DNA from: Pedococcus bigeumensis
GTDB taxonomy: Bacteria; Actinomycetota; Actinomycetes; Actinomycetales; Dermatophilaceae
NCBI RefSeq assembly: GCF_006438965.1
Contig: NZ_RCZM01000004.1
Location: 248,001 to 312,000 of the forward strand
DNA: 64,000 nt
Direction: 5' to 3'
Numbering within the stretch: the stretch's first letter is position 1; every line of letters starts with the position of its first letter. Under the pieces are notes generated by a model. That model ran no database searches and had not been told where the DNA came from. It saw nothing but the letters and a program-made list of their open reading frames with translations. The translations under genes and the position numbers were made by a program. Of the stretch, positions 44,839 to 53,457 are shown piece after piece.

Positions 44839-45756
44839 ATGACGCTGGTGACCCTGCCGGGGCAGGAATGGATCGACGCCGTGGGCCCTATCTCGGGAGT
44901 CGAGCTCGCCGTGTGGGACCTCGATGGGGAGCCCGACCGTGCCGACGAGATCACGGTGGTCGTCCCGCCCTACATCGGGGCGGGCAGTCGGCTGGCAGCC
45001 CTGTCGCACGTCCCGAACCTCGAGCTCGTGCAGCTGTTGACCGCTGGCTACGACGACGTGCGTGCCGTCCTGCCCGACGGGGTGCGACTCGCCAACGCCA
45101 CCGGGGTCCACGACGCGTCGACGGCCGAGCTGGCTGTCGCCCTGACCTTGGCCAGCCTGCGCGACTTCCCGGACTTCTTTGCGGCACAACAGGAAAGGAC
45201 CTGGCTGCCCTCAGTCTTCCACCAGGCCCTGGCGGACAAACGGGTGCTGGTCTTGGGCTACGGGTCGATCGGTCGCGCGATCGCCGCCCGCCTCACGCCG
45301 TTCGAGGTGCAGGTGACTGCGGTGGCGAGCCGGCCCCGCGCCGGTGACGAGCTCGTCCGATCCGTGCACGGGGTGGACGAGCTGCCCGAGCTGTTGCCGC
45401 AGCAGGACGTCGTGATCGTGATCGTGCCGCTGAGCGAGCAGACCGCGGCCCTGGTCGACGAGGCCTTCCTGTCCGCCCTGCCCGACGGCGCGCTGGTCGT
45501 CAATGTCGCCCGGGGAGGCGTCGTCGACACCGACGCGCTCGTCCGGCATGCGTCGGCGGGCCGGATCAGGGCAGCCCTCGACGTCACCGACCCCGAGCCA
45601 CTGCCACCCGAGCACCCGCTCTGGACCACCCCCGGCGTCTTCATCACGCCACACGTGGGTGGGGCGTCGACCGCCTTCATGCCGCGCGCCGCCCGGTTGC
45701 TCCAGGAGCAGCTCGGGGCGTATGCCGCCGGGAGACCGTTGCGGAACCTGGTCTAG
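44839..45756 (+). CDS. D-isomer-specific 2-hydroxyacid dehydrogenase
   Basis: A 305-residue NAD-dependent dehydrogenase. The Rossmann motif is VLVLGYGSIGRAIAARL. Catalytic Arg lies in VVNVARGGVVDTDAL, Glu in ALDVTDPEPLPPEHPLW and His in VFITPHVGGAS. It resembles phosphoglycerate/glyoxylate-type reductases, and the substrate is unknown. The 3' end overlaps the convergent GH16 gene by 4 bp. Confidence 0.9.
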   Translation: MTLVTLPGQEWIDAVGPISGVELAVWDLDGEPDRADEITVVVPPYIGAGSRLAALSHVPNLELVQLLTAGYDDVRAVLPDGVRLANATGVHDASTAELAVALTLASLRDFPDFFAAQQERTWLPSVFHQALADKRVLVLGYGSIGRAIAARLTPFEVQVTAVASRPRAGDELVRSVHGVDELPELLPQQDVVIVIVPLSEQTAALVDEAFLSALPDGALVVNVARGGVVDTDALVRHASAGRIRAALDVTDPEPLPPEHPLWTTPGVFITPHVGGASTAFMPRAARLLQEQLGAYAAGRPLRNLV

Positions 45757-46535
45757 GCGGCGGGTCCGGTCGGCCCGGTGACCTGGTCGACCTCCAGGGT
45801 CGGCACGTGTCCGTCGGACGAGGGTCCGGCCCGGTCCGGGAAGTCGAAGACCGCGATCATCGACTGCATCGGGTAGTCCGGCGTCACCTCGACGGTCTGC
45901 ACCGGCTCGCCGTCCACGAGGAAGACGGCCCGGTCGGCGGTCCAGTCCACGGCATAGGTGTGGAACTGCGAGACATCGAGCTCGAGCACCGGAGCGGCGA
46001 AGTCCTCGGTCAGGGCGGCGTCGGCGAACGCGTGGACGCCCATTCCCACTGCCGCGGTCCCCGGCGTGATGGTGTCACCGAATACCTCGAAGACGCACAG
46101 CTCGCCGCACCGGTCGGGCTGGTCCTCCAACCCCACCAGCCACCAGGCCGCCATCGAGCGGGATGAGAGGTCCATCCGCGCCCGCATCTCGAGCCGTCCG
46201 TACTGCGGGGTCCAGCCGAAGTGGCGCTCCTGGGCCTCGCGCACCACCGCGCCCTCCCACGGGGCCTGCTGGCCCACGGTGCTGCCGACCGGACCTGAGA
46301 AGACGCCGGACTGCACCCCGGACACCCGCAGGGGATCGTGCTCACCGGGGCACCACAGTCCTTGGTCCGCGGGGATCGTGAGGTGCAGGGCGGACTCCCG
46401 CACGGCATACGTGGCCGCACTCGCGGCGCGCGAGCTCCACTGCGGTAGGTAGTGCGGCACCCACACCGAGAGGTCGAGGTCGGTGCCGGTGAAGTCGTCG
46501 ACGAAGCCCTGGTGGTCGCCAGCGGGGGAGCGCAT
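45753..46535 (-). CDS. GH16-like glycoside hydrolase domain protein
   Basis: A 260-residue beta-jelly-roll protein of the GH16 (laminarinase/licheninase) clan. Recognisable blocks are FVDDFTGTDLDLSVWVPHYLPQW, a strand YGRLEMRARMDLSSRSMAAWW and the active-site strand GELCVFEVFG. The classical motif is ExDxxE; here it reads ELCVFE, so both Glu remain but Asp is Cys. No signal peptide is visible, so it would act inside the cell or be non-secreted. Activity is uncertain. Confidence 0.75.
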   Translation of the reverse strand: MRSPAGDHQGFVDDFTGTDLDLSVWVPHYLPQWSSRAASAATYAVRESALHLTIPADQGLWCPGEHDPLRVSGVQSGVFSGPVGSTVGQQAPWEGAVVREAQERHFGWTPQYGRLEMRARMDLSSRSMAAWWLVGLEDQPDRCGELCVFEVFGDTITPGTAAVGMGVHAFADAALTEDFAAPVLELDVSQFHTYAVDWTADRAVFLVDGEPVQTVEVTPDYPMQSMIAVFDFPDRAGPSSDGHVPTLEVDQVTGPTGPAA

Positions 46536-46662
46536 GGGTCCATCCTGACGGCAGCCACCGACGGTGGGCCGACGGTGGGCACGACGGTGGGCACCGATGA
46601 GTTCTGGGCCGAACCCGGGTCTGCACCCACGACACGTGTCGGACGACCGGAGGAGTGCCAGT

Positions 46663-47760
46663 ATGGGAAACATGGGTGAGACCGTGGTGGGAATCGGCAC
46701 GCGCAAGGGGCTGTGGCTGGCCCGGAGCGAGGACAGGCAGACGTGGCGGGTCGAGGGGCCGCACTTCCTCATGAGCGAGGTGTTGACGGTGCTGTTCGAC
46801 ACGCGCACCGACCCGACGAGGCTGCTCGTGGGCTTCCGCTCCTCGCACTGGGGGCCGTCGCTGCAGCACTCCGACGACCTCGGCGCCACCTGGGTCGAGC
46901 ACCCTGAGGGGTCGATCCGTTTTCCCGAGGACACCGACACCGCGCTCAAGGCGACCTGGCAGCTGGTGGCCGACCCGCACGACCCGGCAGTGGTCTGGGC
47001 CGGCACCGAGCCGCAGGGCCTGTGGCGCAGTGCCGACCGGGGCGAGACGTTCGAGCTCAACCGTGGCCTGTGGGAGCACCCGCACCGCCCGGAGTGGGGC
47101 GAAGGCTTTGGCGGCGGAGCCATCCACACCGTCCTGCCCAACCCTGCCGACGCCGAGCACATGCTGGTCGCGATGAGCACGGGCGGCGTCTACAACACGC
47201 GCGACGGTGGCGCCTCGTGGAATCCGGGCAACACCGGTATCCACGCGTACTTCCAGCCGCACGACGAGTGGCCCGAGTTCGGCCAGTGCGTCCACAAGGT
47301 GGTTCGCGACAGCGGCACGCCGACCCGGCTCTACGCGCAGAACCACAAGGGCGTCTACCGCTCTGACGACGACGGGGTGACCTGGACGTCGATCGAGGCG
47401 GGGCTGCCGACGAACTTCGGGATGACCGCGGTGGCGCACCCGAGCCAGGGCGACACCATGTGGCTGGTGCCGATCGCCTCCGACGGCGAGCGCATCCCAC
47501 CGGCGGCCGAGCTGCAGGTCCAGCGCACCGACGACGCCGGTGCAACCTGGCGGACCCAGCACGAGGGACTGCCGTCGCCGAGCTACACCAACGTGCTGCG
47601 CGATGCCGCGTGCCTGGACACCAACCTCGACGAGCCGGGGCTCTACCTCGGCACCCGCAACGGCGAGGTCTACGCCTCGATCGACGGCGGCGACTCGTTC
47701 GCCCGGATCGCCGAACAGCTGCCCGACGTGCTCTGCGTGCGTGCGGTCACCCTGTCATGA
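46663..47760 (+). CDS. BNR/WD40-like beta-propeller protein (sialidase-fold)
   Basis: A 365-residue protein with repeated BNR/Asp-box-like motifs typical of a propeller: HSDDLGATWVEHPEG, RSADRGETFELNRG, NTRDGGASWNPG, RSDDDGVTWTSIEAG, RTDDAGATWRTQHEG and ASIDGGDSFARI. There is no signal peptide, and the sialidase Arg triad is not evident, so it is probably not a sialidase. Its ATG at 46663 follows GGAGGAG. Its stop overlaps (ATGA) the start of a MoaD/ThiS-like gene, so the two proteins are likely made together. Confidence 0.82.
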   Translation: MGNMGETVVGIGTRKGLWLARSEDRQTWRVEGPHFLMSEVLTVLFDTRTDPTRLLVGFRSSHWGPSLQHSDDLGATWVEHPEGSIRFPEDTDTALKATWQLVADPHDPAVVWAGTEPQGLWRSADRGETFELNRGLWEHPHRPEWGEGFGGGAIHTVLPNPADAEHMLVAMSTGGVYNTRDGGASWNPGNTGIHAYFQPHDEWPEFGQCVHKVVRDSGTPTRLYAQNHKGVYRSDDDGVTWTSIEAGLPTNFGMTAVAHPSQGDTMWLVPIASDGERIPPAAELQVQRTDDAGATWRTQHEGLPSPSYTNVLRDAACLDTNLDEPGLYLGTRNGEVYASIDGGDSFARIAEQLPDVLCVRAVTLS

Positions 47761-48041
47761 CCGCACGTGTGGTGCTCCCCGGTCTGCTGCGCGACCTGGC
47801 CGACGGTGCGGCCGAGCTGCCGGTCGAGCTGGGCGGGGAGACGGCGCTCGGCGAGGTGCTCGACCTGGCCTTCGAGCCGTGGCCGATCCTGGCGTCCCGG
47901 GTGCGCGACGAGCGGGGCCAGATCCGTCGCCACGTCAACGTCTTCGTCGACGGCGAGGACGCCAAGCGCGCCGACGGGGTCCAGACGGCAGTCACCCCGA
48001 GCTCGACGGTCCACGTGATCAACGCGGTCTCCGGCGGCTGA
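47757..48041 (+). CDS. MoaD/ThiS family ubiquitin-like protein
   Basis: A 94-residue beta-grasp protein with the family C-terminus VHVINAVSGG. The final Gly-Gly is the site that becomes adenylated and thiocarboxylated in sulfur carriers. The ATG overlaps the stop of the propeller gene. No E1-like adenylyltransferase lies next to it. The convergent neighbour is a cysteine desulfhydrase-like gene, which hints at sulfur metabolism but is not proof. Confidence 0.82.
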   Translation: MTARVVLPGLLRDLADGAAELPVELGGETALGEVLDLAFEPWPILASRVRDERGQIRRHVNVFVDGEDAKRADGVQTAVTPSSTVHVINAVSGG

Positions 48042-48066
48042 CCGGACCGCCGTCCACTACCTGACG

Positions 48067-48120
48067 CGAGTGTTTGAAGGCTTTGACGCACCCTGGCCCG
48101 TCAAAGCCTTCAAAGACTCG
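48067..48120. terminator. 22-bp-stem hairpin with TTTGAAGG arm, copy B
   Basis: Arms 48067-48088 and 48099-48120 pair over 22 bp with one mismatch and a 10-nt loop, between convergent genes. The arm contains TTTGAAGG as in the hairpin at 25812. There is no U-tract. Confidence 0.65.
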
Positions 48121-48136
48121 GGGGAAGGGGGCTGGG

Positions 48137-49246
48137 TCAGCCGGTCCAGACGCCGTCGTCCCAGGCGGCGCGGAGCACCGCGCGGTGCGGCTCGAGGTTC
48201 CACCCGCGCTCGGTGAGCCAGTCGTCGTTGCGGTAGGTCCCGGCATACCTCTCGGACCCGTCGCACAGCAGCGAGACGATGCTGCCGCCCTCGCCCCGCT
48301 CGGCCATCTCGCAGGCGAGGCGCAACGCGCCGAACACGTTGGTGCCGGTGGACGCGCCACCCCGCAGGCCGGTGCGTTCGGTCAGGAAGCGCATCGCCGC
48401 GACGGAGGCCGAGTCGGGGACCAGCATCATCCGGTCCACCACGCTCGGCACGAAGCTCGGCTCGACCCGCGGCCGTCCGATGCCCTCGATGCGTGACCCG
48501 CAGGCCGCCGTGACCCCGGCGTCGTCGCCGCAGAACGCCGGCAGGAAGGCCGAGTTCTCCGGGTCCACGACGCACACCTGGCTGGCCAGCCCGCGGTACC
48601 GCACGTAGCGCCCGATGGTCGCGCTGGTGCCACCGGTGCCGGCGCCGACCACGACCCAGTGGGGGACGGGGTGCCGCTCACGACCCATCTGCTCGAAGAT
48701 CGACTCGGCGATGTTGTTGTTGCCCCGCCAGTCGGTGGCCCGCTCGGCAAAGGTGAACTGGTCGAGGTAGTGCCCACCCCGCTCCTGGGCCAGCCCGCGC
48801 GCGACCTCGTAGACCTCGCCCGCGTCGTCGACGAAGTGGCAGTGACCACCCTCGCGTTCGATGAGGGCGATCTTCTCCGGGCTGGTGGTCCGCACCATGA
48901 CGGCGATGAACGGCAGCCCGAGCATCCGCGCGAAGTAGGCCTCGCTCACCGCGGTCGAGCCGCTCGACGCCTCGATGACGGTGGTGCCGTCGTGCAGCTC
49001 GCCGTTGCACAGGGCATAGAGGAACAGCGACCGCGCCAGACGGTGCTTGAGGCTGCCCGTGGGGTGCGTCGACTCGTCCTTGAGGTAGAGGTCGATGTCG
49101 GGGAGCCCAGGGAGTGGAACGTGCACCAGGTGGGTGTCGGCGCTGCGGTTCGCGTCGGCCTGGATGCGGCGGATCGCCTCGTCGAGCCATGGCCGGTCCC
49201 TCGGCGCGGACGCCGTGACGTCGATCAGGGCGGGCGGCTGCTCCAT
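48137..49246 (-). CDS. cds1: Cds1-like PLP-dependent L-cysteine desulfhydrase
   Basis: A 369-residue member of the cysteine synthase fold closely resembling M. tuberculosis Cds1 (Rv3684). The PLP lysine is in [17 protein letters not shown]. The phosphate loop reads [16 protein letters not shown], and the blocks [17 protein letters not shown] and [16 protein letters not shown] are typical. Cds1 degrades cysteine to pyruvate, sulfide and ammonia. The start is ATG 49246, preceded by GAGGAAC, which is preferred over the longer in-frame start at 49294. Confidence 0.88.
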   Translation of the reverse strand: MEQPPALIDVTASAPRDRPWLDEAIRRIQADANRSADTHLVHVPLPGLPDIDLYLKDESTHPTGSLKHRLARSLFLYALCNGELHDGTTVIEASSGSTAVSEAYFARMLGLPFIAVMVRTTSPEKIALIEREGGHCHFVDDAGEVYEVARGLAQERGGHYLDQFTFAERATDWRGNNNIAESIFEQMGRERHPVPHWVVVGAGTGGTSATIGRYVRYRGLASQVCVVDPENSAFLPAFCGDDAGVTAACGSRIEGIGRPRVEPSFVPSVVDRMMLVPDSASVAAMRFLTERTGLRGGASTGTNVFGALRLACEMAERGEGGSIVSLLCDGSERYAGTYRNDDWLTERGWNLEPHRAVLRAAWDDGVWTG

Positions 49247-49328
49247 CGGTCGTTCCTCACTGCGCTTAGAGGTATGCCGCGGCCGCGGGTTCACTGCCTC
49301 GGGTCACCTCGTCGTGGTGGGACGAAGG

Positions 49329-49991
49329 CTATCGGCCGGGGCGGGTGGCCGCCGCGATGAGGAGTGGCAGGAACTCCCGCTCGAGGGTGCCGGCGGGGAC
49401 GGCGCGGGGTTCGAGGAGGTGTTGGCCGAGGCCGCCCTGCAGCACGATGGTGATCATCCGGACGGTGTCCTCGGTGGGGAGCGTGAGGGTCAGGCCGTGG
49501 GCGCTCGCGATCTGGTCGACGAGGGCCACCAGGTCTCGGCGGAGGGCCCTCTGGAGGTCGGCGTAGGCGGTGCGCGCCGCCGGGTCACGGAGGGCGTGCA
49601 GGGCGAACTCGCTGATGAGCAGGTGCCAACGACGTCGCTCCTCGGGTTGGCCGGTCCACACGCGGATGACGCCCTCCAGCAGCTCGTCGAGCGTCAAGCC
49701 CGGTTGCGCGGCGAGATCGCCGACCGCGGCCTGCAGCCTGGTTGCGTGCTGGGCGTAGAGCTCGAGGACCAGCTCGTCGCGGCTCCCGAAGTTGGAGTAG
49801 AAGGCGCCGCGGGTGAACTCGGCGCGCTCGCAGATGTCTTCGACGCTCGCACCGTGGAAGCCTCGCTCGGCGAAGACGTCGGCCGCCGCAGTCAGCAGCC
49901 GTTGACGCGTTGCCTCCCGACGGGCCGTGCGCCGAGGCGCTCCAGGGCGGGCCGTGGCAGGAGTCACGTCACGGGAAGTGGCGATGGGCAT
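49329..49991 (-). CDS. TetR/AcrR family transcriptional regulator
   Basis: A 220-residue repressor. The N-terminal HTH reads RLLTAAADVFAERGFHGASVEDICERAEFTRGAFYSNFGSRDELV, and the ligand domain is all-helical. It is divergent from a two-gene membrane cluster, and the short gap contains a 33-bp palindrome that is the obvious operator. ATG 49991 is chosen because the next in-frame Met at 50006 would lie inside the operator. Confidence 0.9.
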   Translation of the reverse strand: MPIATSRDVTPATARPGAPRRTARREATRQRLLTAAADVFAERGFHGASVEDICERAEFTRGAFYSNFGSRDELVLELYAQHATRLQAAVGDLAAQPGLTLDELLEGVIRVWTGQPEERRRWHLLISEFALHALRDPAARTAYADLQRALRRDLVALVDQIASAHGLTLTLPTEDTVRMITIVLQGGLGQHLLEPRAVPAGTLEREFLPLLIAAATRPGR

Positions 49992-49999
49992 GCTCGAAG

Positions 50000-50032
50000 G
50001 ATACACTCCTGTATTGAATACAGATGTGTATC
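50000..50032. promoter_or_regulatory. 33-bp palindromic TetR operator
   Basis: Arms GATACACTCCTGTATT and AATACAGATGTGTATC surround a central G at 50016. Only two positions per arm break the symmetry. It sits 8 bp from the tetR start and 42 bp from the divergent gene. The AT-rich centre probably overlaps both promoters, implying autoregulation. Confidence 0.75.
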
Positions 50033-50074
50033 GAAATGGTCGGCCAATAGTGCCGGACTGGAACAGGTTTGCCC

Positions 50075-50695
50075 ATGGAGCTCATCGCCGACGGGGTCAG
50101 CGTCGCAGGACTGCACGGACCCCTCCTGCTACCCACCAGCCTGCGGGCGACTCCGCGTCAGGTGACCGTCGTTGCGGGGGACCCCGGCCACGGCCACACG
50201 GCGCTCGCGCTCGCTCTCGGTGGGCGCGTCACCACCGCGTCTGGCGAGGTCACCCTCGACGGCTCGCCAGACGCCGCCCTGCGTCGCCGCCACGTGTCGC
50301 TGGTCGACGTTCCCGACGTGACCTCACCGGAGGACTCCTTGAGCGTGCGTGCAGCGATGGCCGAGCAGCTCGCCCTCGCCGGACGCCCGTCGAGCCGGGC
50401 GGCGACGCGGGCGTTCCTCGGCGGCCGTGGCAGCGGCGCGCTGGCCACGATGCGGTTCGAGACCCTTCCGTCCCACGAGCGCACCTCCTTGTTGATGCAG
50501 GTCGCCGCGAGCCGGGCTGCCACCACGGTGCTCGTGGTATCGGCCCCCGACCGGTTCGGCGGCGACCCTGGACGCTGGTGGCGCACTGCCGAGGACCTGG
50601 CCGCCGAGGGGCTCACGGTGGTGGTCCAGTGCACTCATGCCACGGCGAAGGGGCTGGCCAAGGGCATCCACTTCGAGCTGGGGGTATCGGCATGA
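50075..50695 (+). CDS. degenerate ABC ATPase-like protein
   Basis: A 206-residue protein with the fold pattern of an ABC ATPase but altered key residues. The Walker A position reads GDPGHGHTAL, with His where the nucleotide-binding Lys should be. The ABC signature is replaced by TLPSHERTSLLMQ. The Walker B-like strand TTVLVVSAPDRFGG lacks the catalytic Glu. It probably cannot hydrolyse ATP and may be structural or regulatory. Its stop overlaps the start of the YhgE/Pip gene (ATGA). Confidence 0.7.
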   Translation: MELIADGVSVAGLHGPLLLPTSLRATPRQVTVVAGDPGHGHTALALALGGRVTTASGEVTLDGSPDAALRRRHVSLVDVPDVTSPEDSLSVRAAMAEQLALAGRPSSRAATRAFLGGRGSGALATMRFETLPSHERTSLLMQVAASRAATTVLVVSAPDRFGGDPGRWWRTAEDLAAEGLTVVVQCTHATAKGLAKGIHFELGVSA

Positions 50696-52755
50696 CCGCC
50701 ATCAGACTGGCTCTGACCGAGCTGCGCCGCATCACCGCCGGGCGGCTGCCGCGCGCCGCCCTGTTCGCGCTGGTGCTCGTCCCGACCCTCTATGGCGGGC
50801 TCTACCTCTACGCCAACAAGGATCCCTATGGCGGTCTGGAGCGCGTGCCCGCAGCAGTCGTCGTGGAGGATGCCGGCACCACCCTCGCCAACGGCGAGGA
50901 CCTTGCTGTGGGCAACCAGGTCGCCTCTGAGCTCGCCGACTCCAGGAGCTTCGGCTGGCACCGGGTGTCCCGCGCTGCCGCCAACAGGGGCGTCGAGGAC
51001 GGAACCTACAACTTCGCCCTCATCGTGCCGCGGGACTTCTCGGCCGCCCTGGCCTCGAGCGCCGAGTTCACGCCCCGACAGGCTCAGCTTGAGATCGAGA
51101 CCAACGACGCCAACAACTACCTGTCGCGCACCATCGCCAACCAGCTCGTCGCCCAGGTGACGAAATCTGTTGCCTCGCAGGTGAGCTCGACTGCTGCCAG
51201 CCAGCTGCTCGTCGGGTTCACCACGATCCACGACAAGGTGAGCGAGGCGGCCGACGGTGCGGCTGAGCTGGCGAACGGTGCCCGCAAAGCGGCCGACGGT
51301 GCGGGTCAGCTCGAGGCGGGTGCGGGTCAGCTCGTGGCCGGTGAGAAGAAGCTCGTGACCGGGGCCGACGCGTTGTCGTCGGGAGCCAGCGAGGCCGCCT
51401 CTGGCGCCGACCGGCTCTCTTCCGGTGCCACCGCGCTGAGCTCGGGCCTGTCCACCCTCGACCAGCGCACGAGCTCTCTCTCGGCCGACACCCGGCGTCT
51501 GGCCAACGGCGCCCAGCAGGTCGCCGACGGCAACGCCAAGGTGGCCGCCTCCGGCCGCAGGGTCGCCTCGGCTGCCTCGACCTTCGTCACGACGATGACG
51601 ACGAGCCAGGGCGCGTTGGCCGACCGGCTGCGCGCCGCGGGGTTCACCGACGCGCAGGTGCGCCAGGTTCTCGACGCGGCGGCCACGCTGAGCGGACCGG
51701 TGACCGATGCGAACTCGCAGATCCGGACCGCGTCCACCCAGCTCGACCAGCTGTCGGCCGGAGCGGCGCAGGTCGCGACCGGCGCCGACCAGCTCGCCGA
51801 CGCGGCTGGGCCCCTCCACACGGGTATCCACCAGGCGGCATCGGGCAGCTCCACCGTGGCGTCCGGGGCGAGTGAGCTCGCGGCCGGCAACCGGAGGCTG
51901 GCCGCCGGAGCGAGTGACCTCGCGGCCGGTCAGCGCTCCGCCCTCGACGGGGCGACCGCGCTGCGGTCGGGTGCCACCGAGCTCGCCGGGGGCCTCGGCA
52001 GGCTCGACGCCGGTGCGGTGCAGCTGCACGACGGACTTCAGCAGGGTCTGCGCTCCATCCCCGATCCCAGTGCGGACGCCCGCAAGGCGGTGGCCCAGAC
52101 GCTCGGAAACCCAGTCGGGGTCAAGGGTTCCTCACTCGCGTCGGCGGCCACCTATGGCGCGGGACTCGCCCCGTTCTTCCTCAGCCTCGCGCTGTGGATC
52201 GGTGCCTACGTGCTGTTCCTGCTCGTCAAGCCGCTCTCGTCGCGCGCGCTGGCGGCGGGCCAGCCGAGCTGGCGCACCGCACTGGGAGGATGGCTCGCGC
52301 CCGCAGCTCTCGGCGTGGTCCAGTCCGTCCTCGTGTATGCCGTGGTGCTGCGAGGTGTGGGCATCTCCGCACAGCATCCGGTCCTGTTGTTGGGCTTCAT
52401 GGTTGCCGTCTCGATGACCTTCGTGATGATCCTGCACGCCCTCGCGGCCCGGCTCGGCTCGCCCGGCAAGTTCCTCGGCCTGGTCTTCATGGTCCTGCAG
52501 CTGGTCAGTGCCGGAGGGACCTTCCCGTGGCAGACGCTGCCCGAACCGCTGCACCCGCTGCACCATGCGTTGCCGATGACCTACGCGGTAGACGGGATCC
52601 GGCGGCTCATGTACGGCGGTTCGTTGACCCACCTCGGGCTCGACCTCGTCGTCCTCGGGGCCTACGTCGTGGGGGCATTCCTGTTGTCGACCTGGGCTGC
52701 TCGCAAGGCCGCGATGTGGTCGGCAGCGCGGATCAAGCCGGATCTCGCGATCTGA
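50692..52755 (+). CDS. YhgE/Pip family membrane protein
   Basis: A 687-residue protein with an N-terminal membrane helix (ALFALVLVPTLYGGLYLYANKD), a large extracytoplasmic region and about five C-terminal helices of the ABC-2 type. The central 300 residues are a run of Ala/Gly/Ser-rich repeats (pattern GAxxLxxG, e.g. LAAGNRRLAAGASDLAAGQR) forming a long coiled or helical stalk. The family includes phage-infection protein Pip and relates to type VII secretion EsaA. Here it is paired with an ABC-like protein and a TetR repressor. An export role is plausible, but the substrate is unknown. Confidence 0.85.
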   Translation: MTAIRLALTELRRITAGRLPRAALFALVLVPTLYGGLYLYANKDPYGGLERVPAAVVVEDAGTTLANGEDLAVGNQVASELADSRSFGWHRVSRAAANRGVEDGTYNFALIVPRDFSAALASSAEFTPRQAQLEIETNDANNYLSRTIANQLVAQVTKSVASQVSSTAASQLLVGFTTIHDKVSEAADGAAELANGARKAADGAGQLEAGAGQLVAGEKKLVTGADALSSGASEAASGADRLSSGATALSSGLSTLDQRTSSLSADTRRLANGAQQVADGNAKVAASGRRVASAASTFVTTMTTSQGALADRLRAAGFTDAQVRQVLDAAATLSGPVTDANSQIRTASTQLDQLSAGAAQVATGADQLADAAGPLHTGIHQAASGSSTVASGASELAAGNRRLAAGASDLAAGQRSALDGATALRSGATELAGGLGRLDAGAVQLHDGLQQGLRSIPDPSADARKAVAQTLGNPVGVKGSSLASAATYGAGLAPFFLSLALWIGAYVLFLLVKPLSSRALAAGQPSWRTALGGWLAPAALGVVQSVLVYAVVLRGVGISAQHPVLLLGFMVAVSMTFVMILHALAARLGSPGKFLGLVFMVLQLVSAGGTFPWQTLPEPLHPLHHALPMTYAVDGIRRLMYGGSLTHLGLDLVVLGAYVVGAFLLSTWAARKAAMWSAARIKPDLAI

Positions 52756-52847
52756 GGAGGCCGCCCGGTCTGCGGCGGTATGTCGTCTCGCCTCGGGCGC
52801 TGCTGTCAAGACTGGTTGTTGTCGTCCAACGGGTCCATGCTCGGGGT

Positions 52848-53372
52848 ATGACCCTCGCCAGCGATGACAAGGTGCTCATCCTCTTCCGGCACGCCAAGGC
52901 CGAACAGGTCGTCGGCAAGCCCGACCACGAGCGCTCGCTCACCGGACGCGGCCAGCGCGATGCCCGGGCGGCCGGCGCCTGGCTGCACGAGCACGAGCTC
53001 GGACCCGAGCTGGTGCTCTGCTCGACCGCTGCGCGCACCCGCCAGACCTGGGCGGCGGCCGTCGACGGGGGCGCCTGCGGCGAGACGATCGAGTTCGACG
53101 ACGGGATCTACTCCGGCGGCGCGCAGACCGTGCTGCAGACCGTTCGGGAGTCGGCAGGGGAGGCCCAGATCGTGATGGTCGTGGGGCACAACCCGACGAT
53201 GGCGATGCTCGCCAGCCGCCTGTCCGAGGGCGACGGATCCTCAGCGGCGCACGAGTGCCTGGCCGCAGGGTTCCCCACGTCCTCACTGGCCGTACTGCGT
53301 TACGCCGGGCCGTGGTCCGGTCTCGACTTCGGCACCGCGGAGCTCGAGCGGTGCCACGTCTCGCGCGGGTGA
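52848..53372 (+). CDS. SixA-like phosphohistidine phosphatase
   Basis: A 174-residue RHG-type phosphatase. The catalytic block is LILFRHAKAEQVVGKPDHERSLTGRGQRDA, with STAARTRQTW and the second His in VMVVGHNPTMAMLA. This size and the RHA motif match SixA-type phosphatases, which remove phosphate from histidine phosphotransfer proteins. The start is ATG 52848. It lies 93 bp after the YhgE/Pip gene and is probably separate from it. Confidence 0.86.
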   Translation: MTLASDDKVLILFRHAKAEQVVGKPDHERSLTGRGQRDARAAGAWLHEHELGPELVLCSTAARTRQTWAAAVDGGACGETIEFDDGIYSGGAQTVLQTVRESAGEAQIVMVVGHNPTMAMLASRLSEGDGSSAAHECLAAGFPTSSLAVLRYAGPWSGLDFGTAELERCHVSRG

Positions 53373-53445
53373 CCACGCGGCATACGTGGCTCGTCTTGTC
53401 TTTTCGGTCTGTGAGACCGGCGTCCCACCCTGTGGACCCGAGTTC

Positions 53446-53451
53446 TAGACT
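53446..53451 (+). promoter_or_regulatory. leaderless -10 element of ilvD
   Basis: TAGACT ends 6 nt before the ilvD ATG, with no ribosome binding site. Confidence 0.6.
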
Positions 53452-53457
53452 GCGGAC

